Part shown: piece after piece, positions 36,101 to 44,370 of the stretch
Layout of the letters: each line of letters opens with the position of its first letter
Position numbering within the stretch: position 1 is the first letter of the stretch
Source: Apoda limacodes
Taxonomy: Eukaryota; Arthropoda; Insecta; Lepidoptera; Limacodidae
NCBI GenBank assembly: GCA_946406115.1
Contig: OX291544.1
Location: forward strand, 3,410,001 to 3,474,000
Direction of reading: 5' to 3'
Length of the DNA: 64,000 nt
Notes under the pieces: model-generated
What the model was told of the DNA's origin: nothing
Database searches by the model: none
The model's input: only the letters and a program-made list of their open reading frames with translations
Made by a program: the position numbers and the translations under genes

Positions 36101-37037
36101 CGCATATTAAGGTATTAAGTTATTCACAAGTAAATCCAAACCTATGGGGTATTTCCCGTTGTCCTAGAATCATGAAATTTGAATTTTTGATAGAATCAGG
36201 CGTTACTTTGCGGAAATTCATTATTATGATAAAATATTAGCACCTCCCTCTCTCCCTGTCTATGTGGACGATGCCAACTTAACTATAACACTAAACCACT
36301 AAATTGCAAACAAAACTCGACACGTGTTTCGCCTCAACACGAGGCATCTTCAGGAGACGCAAGTTGTTCGTGCGCTATACCTTCACCAAATGACTTAAAA
36401 CAGCTGTTGTTGCCCTCATATAAACAACCATACCGACTCGTGAAAGACCGCGGCTCCTGAAGATACCTCGTGTTGAGGCGAAACACGTGTCGAGTTTTGT
36501 TTGCAATTTAGTGGTGTAGTGTTATAGTGAAGTTGGCATCGTCCAGATAAGGAAGGAGGGAGGGAGGTGCATCCGTTTACTGAAGAACACGTGGAGATAT
36601 CAAGTTGAAATTAATATCAAATAGTAAAGTCTACGAGCACTTTAGGTTGTAAAAAATCAAGCTTTTAAGTCAATGTCAAAAAATATGCCCAAAATGCGGT
36701 AATTTTATCACATATTGTGACACAAATAAATCAAAACCTATGAGGTACTTCCCGTTGACCTAGAAAATGGAAGAAGGTACATATTGGTTTGTTTGAATCT
36801 TACATTTTAGGAATAAACAACTTAAAGAATATCATCAATTTGTAAAATGATTCCTTTTTCAGTGATCCCACTCCTGAATCAGCCGTCGAGTTGCCTTTTA
36901 AGTGGAGCCCGAGCCGCAAAAATAACTTACAATATCTATACATAGAAGAGACAATAAAGATCGGTCCGTTGCCAAACCTAGAGGCCTACAAGATGTGGAA
37001 GGATATATATGCAAAGTATCGCAGAAAACGAATTTGA
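11940..37037 (+). CDS. Carboxyl/cholinesterase paralogue (esterase 2), three exons
   Basis: Tandem duplicate of esterase 1. Exons 11940-12149, 33831-35101 and 36863-37037 join in frame to 551 aa with the same intron positions and phases. Visible: hydrophobic N-terminus (YLILFTLFAVNLV), SEDCLKMN, oxyanion HGGGF, Ser209 in GGSSG, Glu339 in SNEGLFF, and His455 in VCHGDE. The triad is intact, but the residue before the nucleophile is Gly instead of Glu and the next is Ser instead of Ala, which may alter activity. The first intron is 21.7 kb and packed with transposons. The pairing of exon 1 with exon 2 is inferred: phase matches and no closer candidate exon 1 exists. Substrate unknown. Confidence 0.85.
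12780..12970 (+). repeat. LINE 3' tail-like repeat
   Basis: Contains gagtttcttaccggattcttct, tttgacgattcaaaactg and terminal tgactttgactttgat, a combination I know from 3' tails of lepidopteran non-LTR elements. No coding part attached. Confidence 0.4.
13171..13315 (+). repeat. 40-bp minisatellite, about 3.6 copies
   Basis: Tandem copies of a 40-bp unit (aatgtatttatgtcaagcag followed by tggttcagtagcaacgctgt) at 13171, 13211, 13251 and 13291. It runs directly into the LINE RT fragment, so it may be an expanded piece of that element. Confidence 0.9.
13315..14190 (+). mobile_element. Non-LTR retrotransposon fragment (RT C-terminus to RNase H)
   Basis: Reading across frames gives an RT palm motif (TVGYADDITI near 13360), the following SSEVKYLGVILD segment near 13590, a thumb/connection part around 13660-13930 and the start of an RNase H domain (IYTDGSKTESES near 14130). 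Several frameshifts and stops; 5' and 3' ends missing. The RT plus RNase H order fits an I/Jockey-group LINE. Confidence 0.75.
14385..15129 (+). mobile_element. Second non-LTR retrotransposon fragment (RT)
   Basis: Decayed RT of a CR1/Jockey-type LINE: NLRPISVLPV near 14890, then 14933-15129 with LIRKLQHYGIKSTALKLIS and GVPHGSILGPFLFLIYV. It stops abruptly at 15129, where unrelated DNA with repeated ggcagatc begins, marking a breakpoint. Different from the RT piece just upstream. Confidence 0.75.
15130..17735. other. Unassigned intronic DNA
   Basis: 2.6 kb AT-rich. It begins with three ggcagatc repeats (15130-15185), possibly the end of an unidentified element. Around 15640-15840 and 16390-16600 base composition is more balanced, but no protein family is recognised. 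At 17364-17386 gtgaaaggggggcaggggcg resembles an arm of the hairpin at 1171-1407. Confidence 0.4.
17736..17928 (-). pseudogene. Helitron helicase domain, part 2 (beyond the BEL insertion)
   Basis: Minus-strand reading gives QFNTAMLASMEQPEIKL, an IDEIDCP segment and LTAGLENVIMIK, matching the region that follows helicase motif V/VI in insect Helitrons. It resumes exactly where part 1 stops once the BEL element and one aactg copy are disregarded. Decays below about 17740. Confidence 0.75.
17929..18219 (-). repeat. 3' LTR of the BEL/Pao element
   Basis: 291 bp, about a dozen substitutions away from the other LTR by eye. It starts TGTTTCTTTAGC on the minus strand, without the extra 12 bp present in the 5' LTR. 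Confidence 0.9.
18262..22145 (-). pseudogene. BEL/Pao pol region, broken
   Basis: In order: aspartic protease (CDTGAQG near 22028), RT with the YVDD active-site box near 20812, RNase H (HGFCDAS near 20285), H2C2-type integrase finger near 19300, integrase catalytic residues Asp (TDCAGPF near 19143), Asp (SDCGRN near 18953) and Glu (FEAAVKSAK near 18798), and a C-terminal DUF-like domain ending LVRLPI. A frameshift lies near 20985, an in-frame stop at 20453, and further shifts near 19200, 19060, 18850 and 18495. Confidence 0.88.
22161..23794 (-). pseudogene. BEL/Pao gag region, broken
   Basis: Starts at ATG 23794 with an intact 231-codon first part that includes LPDLPTPKFSGRPDTWISF, a typical BEL gag stretch. 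It is followed after a stop and frame changes by 22534-22959, which holds a zinc knuckle (CYLCTSTSHYIRECPEF) and a second CYRC..H..C cluster, and by an Arg/Ser-rich part at 22161-22589. Not translatable as one protein. Confidence 0.85.
24151..24455 (-). repeat. 5' LTR of the BEL/Pao element
   Basis: 305 bp. Same sequence as 17929-18219 apart from scattered substitutions, small indels and a 12-bp insertion right after the terminal TGTTTC (aaccctatattc on the minus strand). Confidence 0.9.
24461..25297 (-). pseudogene. Helitron helicase domain (PIF1 type), part 1
   Basis: Starts with LNVDQKRIFDKVCKTLLDE, followed by the Walker A motif GTGGTGKS at about 25151-25174 and APTGIAAFNVNGLTIHRL. It then continues through frame changes: a Walker-B-like stretch, FGDLLQLPPVR near 24810, ELTVNMRQ near 24660, and DDTVCLFPT near 24490. 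The helicase would have unwound the Helitron strand for rolling-circle transposition. It is broken by frameshifts and cut at 24460 by the BEL/Pao insertion. Confidence 0.8.
25337..25800 (-). pseudogene. Helitron Rep-helicase linker
   Basis: Contains FYPWRDLAVLKSGQNTYTEA and, upstream, KRKRPDLINHYTYDVNKHP, typical of the segment between Rep and helicase in animal Helitrons. Stops separate it from its neighbours. Confidence 0.65.
26068..26271 (-). pseudogene. Helitron Rep C-terminal part
   Basis: Contains KTLKTNRLYNIPRE, SINDYNPAILFASNGHMDLQ and KKTAVLNY, matching the Rep region downstream of the HUH motif that leads to the catalytic tyrosines. The catalytic-Tyr segment itself is not clear in this copy. 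Confidence 0.7.
26391..26922 (-). mobile_element. Non-autonomous Helitron inserted in the Rep gene
   Basis: On the minus strand it begins TCTACATTAATA after an A and ends in a GC-rich hairpin (gggcgaaaccgctggc) and GCAGAAGCTAG before a T. TC start, hairpin plus CTAG end, and insertion between A and T are the Helitron hallmarks. It separates two recognisable parts of the Rep gene. Contains no ORF of its own. Confidence 0.75.
26940..27387 (-). pseudogene. Helitron Rep core with HUH motif
   Basis: Minus-strand ORF 27012-27338 includes IFNRLRNTEQFRKKT, TISPSEWRWTDLADYI and PLGEIEYYFWRR. After a stop the next codons read QHFHLML at about 26975-26993, the HUH metal-binding motif of the rolling-circle endonuclease. 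Upstream, AQQYLEKIEKSELEGDL begins right at the border of the inserted TIR element. Confidence 0.8.
27388..29163. mobile_element. TIR element inserted in the Helitron Rep gene
   Basis: Ends CAGGGCATGTAAT (27388) and, reversed, GGGGCATGAATATC (29163). Both subterminal regions are rich in ccgatatt blocks. Flanks carry gct (27385-27387 and 29164-29166; cgct also fits). Ignoring the element and one copy of the duplication, the Rep frame reads straight through (KLTA then QQYLEK), which fixes the borders. The interior has two minus-strand frames (28197-28445, 28476-28706) that I do not recognise. The 3-4 bp duplication would suit PIF/Harbinger better than hAT, but the superfamily is unproven. Confidence 0.7.
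29164..29345 (-). pseudogene. Helitron Rep N-part 2
   Basis: Reads KITNAEFIKFRLTSQDSRFR, LNQQYLFNLLNDANIRLQNA and KQKLTA, a segment conserved in insect Helitron Rep. Its 3' side is cut by the TIR element. Confidence 0.75.
29445..29789 (-). pseudogene. Helitron Rep N-part 1
   Basis: 114-codon frame with QLSDLNNYEKMLLQRAKAFQ, DPLNPNQELFILVQSC and KTKIMWQDLVDIGNINKALV, typical of the N-terminal region of arthropod Helitron proteins. A short interspersed repeat begins at its upstream edge. Confidence 0.75.
29791..30096 (-). repeat. Non-autonomous Helitron-like repeat, small copy
   Basis: Shares cgcccgccctaaattcggtt with the 26391 and 49532 elements. It ends ctac instead of ctag on the low side and TC after A on the high side (30096). 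It inserts in the Helitron coding region. Confidence 0.6.
30097..30836 (-). pseudogene. Degraded N-terminal region of the Helitron
   Basis: Lies between the OTU-like part and the first recognised Rep part, so it should be the Helitron linker. Frames are too broken for motifs to be named. A plus-strand ORF at 30632-30856 appears to be a shadow. Confidence 0.4.
30837..31238 (-). pseudogene. OTU-like domain of the Helitron
   Basis: 133-codon frame with RETMVEYVCHNWDDL, VYHQDGVLLGLFGEEAYPTK and GNFSSGHYDVC. The GHYDV motif and spacing resemble the His-containing end of OTU cysteine-protease domains that many animal Helitrons carry. The catalytic Cys segment upstream is not visible, so the domain is partial. 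Confidence 0.6.
31250..33510. other. AT-rich intronic DNA with diffuse repeats
   Basis: Contains no recognised gene. 31879-32118 is an open frame that begins with GTG, not ATG, and has an in-frame TGA just upstream. 32780-33035 holds degenerate tandem units of about 60 bp. 33190-33290 resembles an interspersed repeat (aagttgaaatttggtacaca). Confidence 0.5.
32780..33035 (+). repeat. Degenerate tandem repeat, about 60-bp unit
   Basis: Four or so units with the shared core tttctctattcaagttagtt followed by an AT-rich part and aatgagttttcg. Each copy has many substitutions and small indels, so the array is old. Confidence 0.7.
33831..35101 (+). CDS. Esterase 2 exon 2 (catalytic core)
   Basis: 1271 nt, phase 0 start DPFPPPSWNGVF. 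Carries HGGGF, Ser209 in GGSSG, Glu339 and His455. Ends within the Gly codon after KY (donor GTGCGT). Six nucleotides longer than the paralogous exon, mainly through an insertion near LGYNEDVAG. No stop inside. Confidence 0.92.
35590..36800 (+). repeat. Lepidopteran interspersed repeat, about three tandem units
   Basis: Three units each carry a ggtatcaagttgaaattaat block, a gttgtaaaaaatcaagctt block and an aacctatggggtacttcccg block. The same repeat occurs at 55430-55860. Open frames inside are incidental. Confidence 0.6.
36241..36569. mobile_element. 329-bp hairpin (fold-back) element
   Basis: Arms of about 120 bp, almost perfectly complementary: cacctccctctc at 36241 against gagggagggaggtg at 36569, and cacgtgtttcgcctcaacac near 36325 against its complement near 36475. 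The loop is about 60-80 bp. Sits in the transcribed strand of the esterase 2 intron. Probably a MITE; no coding content. Confidence 0.85.
36863..37037 (+). CDS. Esterase 2 exon 3 (C-terminus)
   Basis: 175 nt. Completes Gly, then DPTPESAVELPFKWSPSRKN to KYRRKRI and TGA at 37035-37037. Same length as exon 3 of esterase 1, with moderate sequence divergence. Confidence 0.9.
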
Positions 37038-37123
37038 ATTCAATTTTCACAATGTTTTTACATACTTAATTTATGTAAGATACATAATCCAGGAAAATCA
37101 TCATCAAAATAACTTAGACTTTT

Positions 37124-37129
37124 ATTAAA
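37124..37129 (+). promoter_or_regulatory. Candidate polyadenylation signal of esterase 2
   Basis: ATTAAA 87 nt after the stop codon; there is no AATAAA closer. Confidence 0.35.
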
Positions 37130-37465
37130 TCCGCATTTTTTTCCAAATTATGCCTTAGTTATATCGACGCAGGCCGCACTTCTACCGCGCTACTTTCATG
37201 TAATTCGCCAGCTGCAACTTGTCTGTGAGAGAGAGAGGGCCCAGTGTACGAACATCATCTATGTTGGAAGTGCCGGACGGAGAACGAGAAAAAGTTATAC
37301 ATTTCACCATTGACAACATTTTCACGACAATTTTTTTGCTACCGCGATAAATGTGTTTGAGTAATGTTTGGACCGCTCGTTTGACATTGGACGGAGAGAC
37401 TCTTTTGATTAGCGAGGTGAGATGTTCATTATCAGGATAGTTTTGTAAGAGGTTATCAGTTAGTA

Positions 37466-37700
37466 AGCAGCACTACTATAGCACGGACGCTAAGCAGGAA
37501 GAATTTCGTTCAATGACCGGTCACTATTTGTCTCTGTTGCACGCGTATAATTATTTGCCGTTGCGCTCCTCTATGACAGCGGTCATCGCATGTATGCGAG
37601 TGCGACGGCAAATAATTATGCGCGTGCAACAGAGACGAATAGTGACCGGTCATTGAATGAAATTCTTCCTGCTTAGCGTCCGTGCTATAGTAGTGCGGCT
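37466..37700. mobile_element. 235-bp hairpin element
   Basis: Arms of about 100 bp: agcagcactactatagcac at 37466 pairs with its near-complement ending at 37700, continuing through ctaagcaggaagaattt and gaccggtcacta to a short loop near 37570. Nearly perfect pairing suggests a young MITE. No ORF of its own. Confidence 0.85.
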
Positions 37701-38205
37701 GGTAGTAGTGGTAGTGATGTTTACAATACAGAGTCATTTAAGTCCGTCTTGGCTTACAAGATTGGCTTATCCATAACACTCAGCGGATAATCCATTATAC
37801 CCATTTGCTGAAACAAGGGGCGTGGGTTCAAATTATATACAAGACAAACATTTATTATTTGTGTTTGTGTTTTTGATGTATACATATTACGTATGTGTTT
37901 ACAAAAAAAACAATATATTATGTATTTGTTTCCGTTGTCTAGTATTCATAACACAAGCTTTGCTTACTTTGGGATCAGGCGGCACTGTGCGTAATGTCCA
38001 AAAATATTGATAAAAAAAAATTATATAACAAATGTTATTTATTATGGAGTCTTTTTAAGAGTGTTATCACCACCGCCCGCCATACAAACTCCCGGTTCGC
38101 ACAGCACGATTTGAAAATTGATTGTAAAAGAAAATAATTAAAAACATTTACTTTTTATAACTGTATTTTGATGACTAGTAGCACAGATCGCTTGTTTTAT
38201 ACTAA

Positions 38206-38340
38206 AGGGGAAAAGAATGTGAACTCCGTACAAAAAAGAGAGACAATTTTGTTAGTCTTATACTATAGGTGAGAAGAATGTCAACTCCATACAAATAAAA
38301 GAGAGACAATTTTGTTTAGCGCCATCTTTTGGCTGCCCAC
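38206..38340 (+). repeat. Direct duplication of about 65 bp
   Basis: Two adjacent copies of a tract with agaatgtgaactccgtacaa and agagagacaattttgtt, differing at several bases. Confidence 0.6.
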
Positions 38341-38487
38341 TCAAATGTTGCTCTTAAGCGGCAAATTCAAATGATGGCTGCTTTTTATTTAAAACTTTGA
38401 TGAAATTGCAATTTTTCTAATTTAGTGTCAGTTAGGAAAGTTAAAAACAGTAAACTGTTTGTTTGCATTTTCACAGTTTCCTCACAG

Positions 38488-40265
38488 CAGAGGTGCTCAA
38501 ACGGTCGATCGCGATCGACATGTAGATCTCGAGAATAAATTCCGATATTGAACTATTTACACAGATTTTGTTTTTGTAGGTAGGTAACTAAAACATATTT
38601 AATGATGGAACCACTTAAATTTATTCGATCCACAATTGGGCCAAAATAGCCCTCTCATAACTTTCTTTTATGAAAGGAACGCGCCATACTGGTCAAGAAA
38701 AGTTAACTTTTAAGAAAACTTTTTCTAGAAACTTCGGGTAGCGTGTTTGAAGGGAACACTCGAGACTTCGTTCGCGCTGATATAAATTTGCCTGCAGGAA
38801 TTGGAGTCAGTCTGAGTTGTAACTTGAAGGCAATACGTCGATACAAAGTTTATTAATAAATATTACAAAATGAGTGCGGCGAAGAAAAGTAAAACGTATT
38901 TTAATAATGATTGGAAGGAAGAATTTTTCTTTTGTATCATAAAGGATAAGTACATTTGTCTCATTTGCCGTACGTCAGTTGTAATAGCTAAGCGTGGGAA
39001 CTTAGAGAGGCATCATTAAACGGTTCATGAAAGCTGTGAAAAGGAAAAGAGAATGAATAAAGAAAACGAAAAGTATGTCATTTGATAACTTGTTTGAAAA
39101 AAGACCAAACCATGTTCACAATACCAGCCAAACAATCAAAAGCTGCAACTATAGCATCATTTAAAATATCTTATATATTGGCAAAACACAAGAAACTTTT
39201 TGAAGAATGATCTATTATGAAGGAAGCATTTATTAAAGCGGGCGAGACATTATTTGGAGATTTTAAAAATAAAACAGAGATAATATCTGCTTTGAAGTCA
39301 TGTGTCAGGCAGATAAACTTAAACATGATATTTTGGAGAGTACATACTTTTCTTTACAGTTCGACAAATCCACCGATATGACAGATACTTCCCAGCTGTG
39401 TATTTTCATTCGTATGGTATTCAATGAAATGTCAACTAAGGAAGAATTTTCGACATTGATTCCTCTGAAAGGAAAGACCCGTGGCGAAGATATATATATG
39501 AAGTTTTCTTCAATTTTGTAGCAAACTACAAGCTATCAATATATAAATAAGTGTGCATTACAACCGAGGGAGCACCAGCAATGACTGGAAACAAAAACGG
39601 TTTTCCTTCCATTGCATTATACATCAACAAGTATTGTATTCAAAAGTTCTAAACATAGAGGAGATGAGCTTTGCAATAAAAAATGTGAATTTCATCCGTG
39701 CACGTAACTTGCAACTACGGCTCTTTAAATTGCAGTTTAAAGATAGTGAGTCAGCTGAACACACTGATTTACTTCTTCACTTGACGTCCGTGAAACGTCA
39801 AAGCCACAGCATCTGATACAAAATTCTGGTCTTTTATATCTGAAGATAAATATCCGAATCTAAGGCAAATCTCCCTTCAACTGTCGGCAATGTTTGGGTC
39901 AACTTACTTGTGCGAGTCTGCATTTTCTGAAATGAAGATAATTAAGTCAAAATATTGCAATCGATTACCTAATGAACATTTGTCATCATGCTTGCGATTA
40001 GCACTCGGTAGTTACGTACCATCTTATAAAAAGTATGCTGAGAACATGCAGTGCCACGCTTCAACATCCAAAGTCACTATTTAAAGTTTAATACTACAAC
40101 TCGCAATTTCGAATAATTAAGAGGTTTTTTTATTGATATTTTAGAGCAGACCTTCACCTAACTTGACTAAAAAATGCATAGTGTGCGGTAAAACTAATAT
40201 CTATACGTATCGTAGTCTAACAATATTGAGGTAGATCGCCAGCAGTTCAAGTTTGAACACCCCTG
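38488..40265 (+). mobile_element. Decayed hAT transposon (ZBED/GTF2IRD2-like)
   Basis: Inverted ends CAGAGGTGCTCAAAC (38488) and, reversed, CAGGGGTGTTCAAAC (40265). Flanking octamers cctcacag and ccttatag match at 6 of 8, consistent with an old hAT 8-bp duplication. About 1.78 kb, holding one degraded transposase gene. Confidence 0.85.
38870..40084 (+). pseudogene. hAT transposase with BED finger, broken
   Basis: ATG at 38870 begins MSAAKKSKTYFNNDW. A BED-like finger follows (CLIC, then LERHH and a second His). 39300-39521 shows FDKSTDMTDTSQLCIF, part of the catalytic fold, and 39890-40084 the C-terminal dimerisation region FGSTYLCESAFSEMKIIKSK. It resembles proteins named GTF2IRD2-like or ZBED5-like in databases. 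At least five frameshifts or stops and an internal deletion make it inactive. Confidence 0.82.
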
Positions 40266-42885
40266 CCTTATAGTAATTAGAGTTTCTAACTATCACAAAA
40301 CCAGAAAAATTGCAACTTCATCAAATTAACAGATGTTATATATTTGTGACATAAGATTAAGATAAGAAATAAAAATACAATAATTTCTTAACTATGTACA
40401 TATTTAAATATTTATTGAATTTGATATTTTGGAGACCATAGAACTAGTGGAGTAGCTTTCACTATTATACTGAGCTAATATTTTTTTTGTATCTTCTATT
40501 TTACAAGATAGATCTTTTTGTATTTGATTATATACGTATACGTATGTCATCGGCACATAAATGTTACTAAATACCAATATAAATTTGATTGAATGTACTT
40601 AGCGAAATATCTACCTATTACTCACTCATGATTATTTAAAAAAATATTACACCTAGGTATGAAGCTGAAATTTGATATGATAATTAACTATGGGATACAG
40701 ACAGCCACTAAGTTAAAAAATTACGACAAGGACAGATTAAGAGGATGAAGAGGTAGTTTACCGTTTATAGTTAAGACCTATGGTTTTAATGTTATGGGCA
40801 TAATTTTGGCACCAAAAATAACTGCATAATATATATAAATACTATTATAACATTTTTACGAAAGAGATTGGTTAAGGAGACTAACACGTGGTTAAATTGT
40901 ACCGATGTTTTTGAGGTAATGTTTGTATAAAAAAAATACTTATCTGAATGCAGTATGCAGTTTTTATAAACAAATATTGTTATGAGATTTTTGCGACAGG
41001 AATGAATTACAGGTTACAAAAGGCGATTGAAAGTCAATTAAAAAAATAACGAACGTTTTCAATGCAGAACAAATACAGATATACTAGTACAGCACGAAGC
41101 AATATTTTCAGTTTAATATAAGATTATTAAGAGATATTGCAACGTTACTCTGAAATCAAGATTTTCATTAAGTACGTGTTCTACTAATGCACTAAAACAA
41201 ATAATAAAATGTATGAAATGTTATTCCATTCCTTCCAATCAAACATTGAGTTTCTATAAATAAATATTTAAAATAGAAATAACATTTACATGTATGAATG
41301 AATTTAGGTTATTATTGTACCGTTTACATAAAGAATATGAAGAAAATGTTTAGTAAATTAATACCCTTTAACTGCCTTCAAAGTATTATCAAATTGGTGT
41401 TATTAAACACGAAAAAGATCCAAACTTATTGCGACATTTTTATCCTAAAATTTAACTATCTATATATAAATAAGACTTGCAACGAATATTCGGCTACTAT
41501 TCGGTATTTGACCTATTCGGCTTCCTTAATCCTATTTTTCCAAATACTGAATATCTTGGTACTGTTCGGTCGAACACCGAATACTTAATATTATTATTAA
41601 TATATTAGGCTTATACAATTTCACGTTTAAAGTACACAAATCAAAGCGAATAGAGCACGAACAGTATGTCCAACAACTTAGGCCCAGATGTCGCCATTGC
41701 CAATCTAAAGTATACATCTTGGTGGTAGAAGTAACAAAAATAATCGTCAACGAATGCTTGACAGTTCATAACGAATGATACAAAAACTTTGGCAATTTTT
41801 ACAACAATAAAGCAAAAAGCAAAATACTTTCCTATCTATCCGAAACTGAACGCACTCAGTCACTTGAAAAAACTAAAAACAAAAAGCAACTCTATGTATT
41901 TGAATTGTGTTTCTGTTATGTAAATCTGTTATCCTTTTCTGACATATAGTGAGTGAGAGCAAAAAAGAAAATAGCGGACTTAACGACAGAATCAATTAAA
42001 TTCAATTGATTTTAACGTTTTAAAGCCACTATTCACTTTTTTAATCTAAAATTAGTTGTAAATGAGGTTCATTCACCGACAATAGGTCACACCATCTTTC
42101 TTTAACTATGTTAATGTGTTATTAAGATAACTTTTTAAATCACAGTTTGGCATCCCCACGTTGAGTTGTCAACAAGTAACTGCGAAGAAAGTGTGCTTAC
42201 GATCGGAGTTCAGCACAATTTTGCGGATCCAGTTTAGGATGATTTGGACCACGTAGATATTGCGGTCAGCTTGTCATGTGTTTAATTCTTTTTGATCGGA
42301 TCTCATTTATTTATGTAGGTAGTCCTCCTTTGCTGCTTTTTGGTATTTTGCAATTGGCAACCCCTCTCTTGCTGTTGTGATATTTAGGGATTACGGACTC
42401 ATGAGCTTTGAGACTAATGAAGTCAAGATTAATTAAATGCAATCTTTCCGGACTTGTCACTCAGCTTACCACTGTGCCAAGTACACTTGACTGCACATGA
42501 ACAGCGAAGAACTAATTAATATCTATTAGGTGTAAAACGAATTAAAATACATTTGCAGGTGAAAGTAATACATTTCAGGATTTTATACTATTCCTTTGTT
42601 AGTGGACTAAATGCTAATTTCTGCTACAAGTATCTTTGAATTTTCCTTAAAGGTTAGTAAGACAGCCAGTGACATTTCTTTTGGGCCGGCTCGACCTTGA
42701 TTGTTTAATATTTCCTTTCTTAAACTAATTTCAAAAAAATCCTAAATTTCTAGTTCCTATTTCTGCTAAAAGTACCTTAGAGTTTTGGTGATTGGTCAGT
42801 GAGTCAATGACAAAGTAAGGTCACTTACTGTAAGTAACTATATTAGACGCTCAGTTCTCGGACCAATAACTGGGATATCTGCTCA
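40266..42885. other. Intergenic, nothing recognised
   Basis: 2.6 kb AT-rich. 41470-41590 has repeated attcgg elements (cggctactattcggtattt, tactgttcggtcgaacaccg) of unknown origin. No coding sequence supported. Confidence 0.5.
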
Positions 42886-43955
42886 TGGATTTGCTCTGAC
42901 CTCTCTCTGATTCTCTCAAATGCTACTTTCTCCAAAGAGAATATACGAGCTCCTTACTGGATCTTCTGCTGAATACACGTCCGGATGGATATTTCGTCTC
43001 AGTGGATGCGCCTCTTGGCTCCTCGGACCACTGTCTCGCTTGCAACATCAGAAGTATAACTCGCGCGTTGCTGGCCCTTCAAAGATCCAATAACTTCTTT
43101 CTTGAAAAACCCCGTACTGTAGTGGCATGACATGTTGGACATCAACATCATATATTGCTATGCAGATGATAGTACCGGAGACACTTATCGGGTCGTGCAA
43201 ACATTCCTCGCTCCGTTATGGAGGAAAAGCGTGGAGAACTTGTGTCTCAAATCGAGACCACTATGTCCAAGGTCTCTGACTGGGGACGGGAAAACTTGGT
43301 CCAATTCAACCCTACAAAGACACAAGTTTGTGGTCCCAAAATTCCAGAACACTCCATCTTCAATAGCATTGAAATCGAGACAAGGTGAAGCTGGCGTCCA
43401 AAAAACTTGGTGTACTCAACAGAGCGAAGCCGTACTTCACATCTAGGCAAAGGTTGCTGCTTTACAAGTCGTGAGTTCGGCCCCATATGAAGCACTGCTG
43501 CCATCTCTAAGCGGGTGCACCTGGATAACAGCTTGGCCCATTTGACTCGGTTTAACGACGCGGTGCGAGAATTGTCAACGATCCCAAACTCGCTTATCTC
43601 CGTGTGTTCTACCGCTTGTACAATGGGATGTGCGTCTGATGAATTGTTCGAAATGATGCACACGGCTACTTTCTACCATCGCACCGCTCGCCATTGGCAG
43701 GGAATTCATTCTCACACTTTAGAATTTCAGTTATTTTTTGGTCACGTACAGTGCGGTTTCAGATAAACTTCCTCCCCCAAACGCTTGGGTTGTGGAAAGA
43801 GCTCCCTGCCTAGGTTTCTTCAAGAAAGAGATTATTAGATTTTTTAATGGTCAGCAACGCGCGTATTATACAGGTGTTGTAAGCGTCCATAGGCTACGGT
43901 GACCGCTTACCATCAGGCGAACTGTAAGCTTGTTTATAGAATAAAAAAATTAAGA
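42886..43955 (+). mobile_element. Jockey-type LINE fragment, rearranged
   Basis: Contains an endonuclease end (PDGYFVSVDAPLGSSDHCLA near 42985-43045), an RT piece (YCYADDSTGD near 43150), the downstream RT/thumb region (RKTWSN.., YFTSRQRLLLYKS-like, FYHRTARHWQ near 43675) and a 3' tail (ctacggtgaccgcttaccat near 43900). Between the endonuclease and RT, 43053-43125 is an inverted piece of the 3' tail. Frames are shifted throughout. Confidence 0.8.
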
Positions 43956-44051
43956 GATAAAGGTAGTTTTGGTAACTTCCCCGACTAACCACGGTATCTG
44001 TAAAAAAAAAATCAGACTTCTAGCTTCAACCACAACGAAGACAGACGGGGT

Positions 44052-44370
44052 CTAATAGTGCCGTGAGTTGCTTCGAGACAAGGATGTTACCCTAATAGTA
44101 CCGTGAGTTGCTTCGAGACAGGATGTTACCCTAATAGTACCGTGAGTTGCTTCGAGACAAGGATGTTACCCTAATAGTACCGTGAGTTGCTTCGAGACAG
44201 GATGTTACCCTAATAGTACCGTGAGTTGCTTCGAGACAAGGATGTTACCCTAATAGTACCGTGAGTTGCTTCGAGACAAGGATGTTACCCTAATAGTGCG
44301 GTGAGTTGCTTCGAGACAAGGATGTTACCCTAATAGTGCGGTGAGTTGCTTCGAGACAAGGATGTTACCC
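44052..44370 (+). repeat. 40-bp minisatellite, 8 copies
   Basis: Eight copies of ctaatagtaccgtgagttgc followed by ttcgagacaaggatgttacc. Two copies lack one A (39 bp). The middle copies have agtacc where the outer ones have agtgcc or agtgcg, so variants are ordered along the array. Confidence 0.95.

Larger units (their letters stand above)
35102..36862 (+). other. Esterase 2 intron 2, tandem repeats with hairpin
   Basis: 1.76-kb intron (GTGCGT..TTTTCAG). From about 35590 it consists of a lepidopteran repeat (ccttataggatcaccttgct, then taaaggtatcacgttgaaat) present as about three related units near 35660, 35950 and 36580, with a 329-bp hairpin element inserted between the second and third. Confidence 0.65.

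Noticed and set aside
2568..37037. Naming either esterase juvenile hormone esterase
   Set aside because: The diagnostic GQSAG elbow is absent (GESAG and GGSSG instead).
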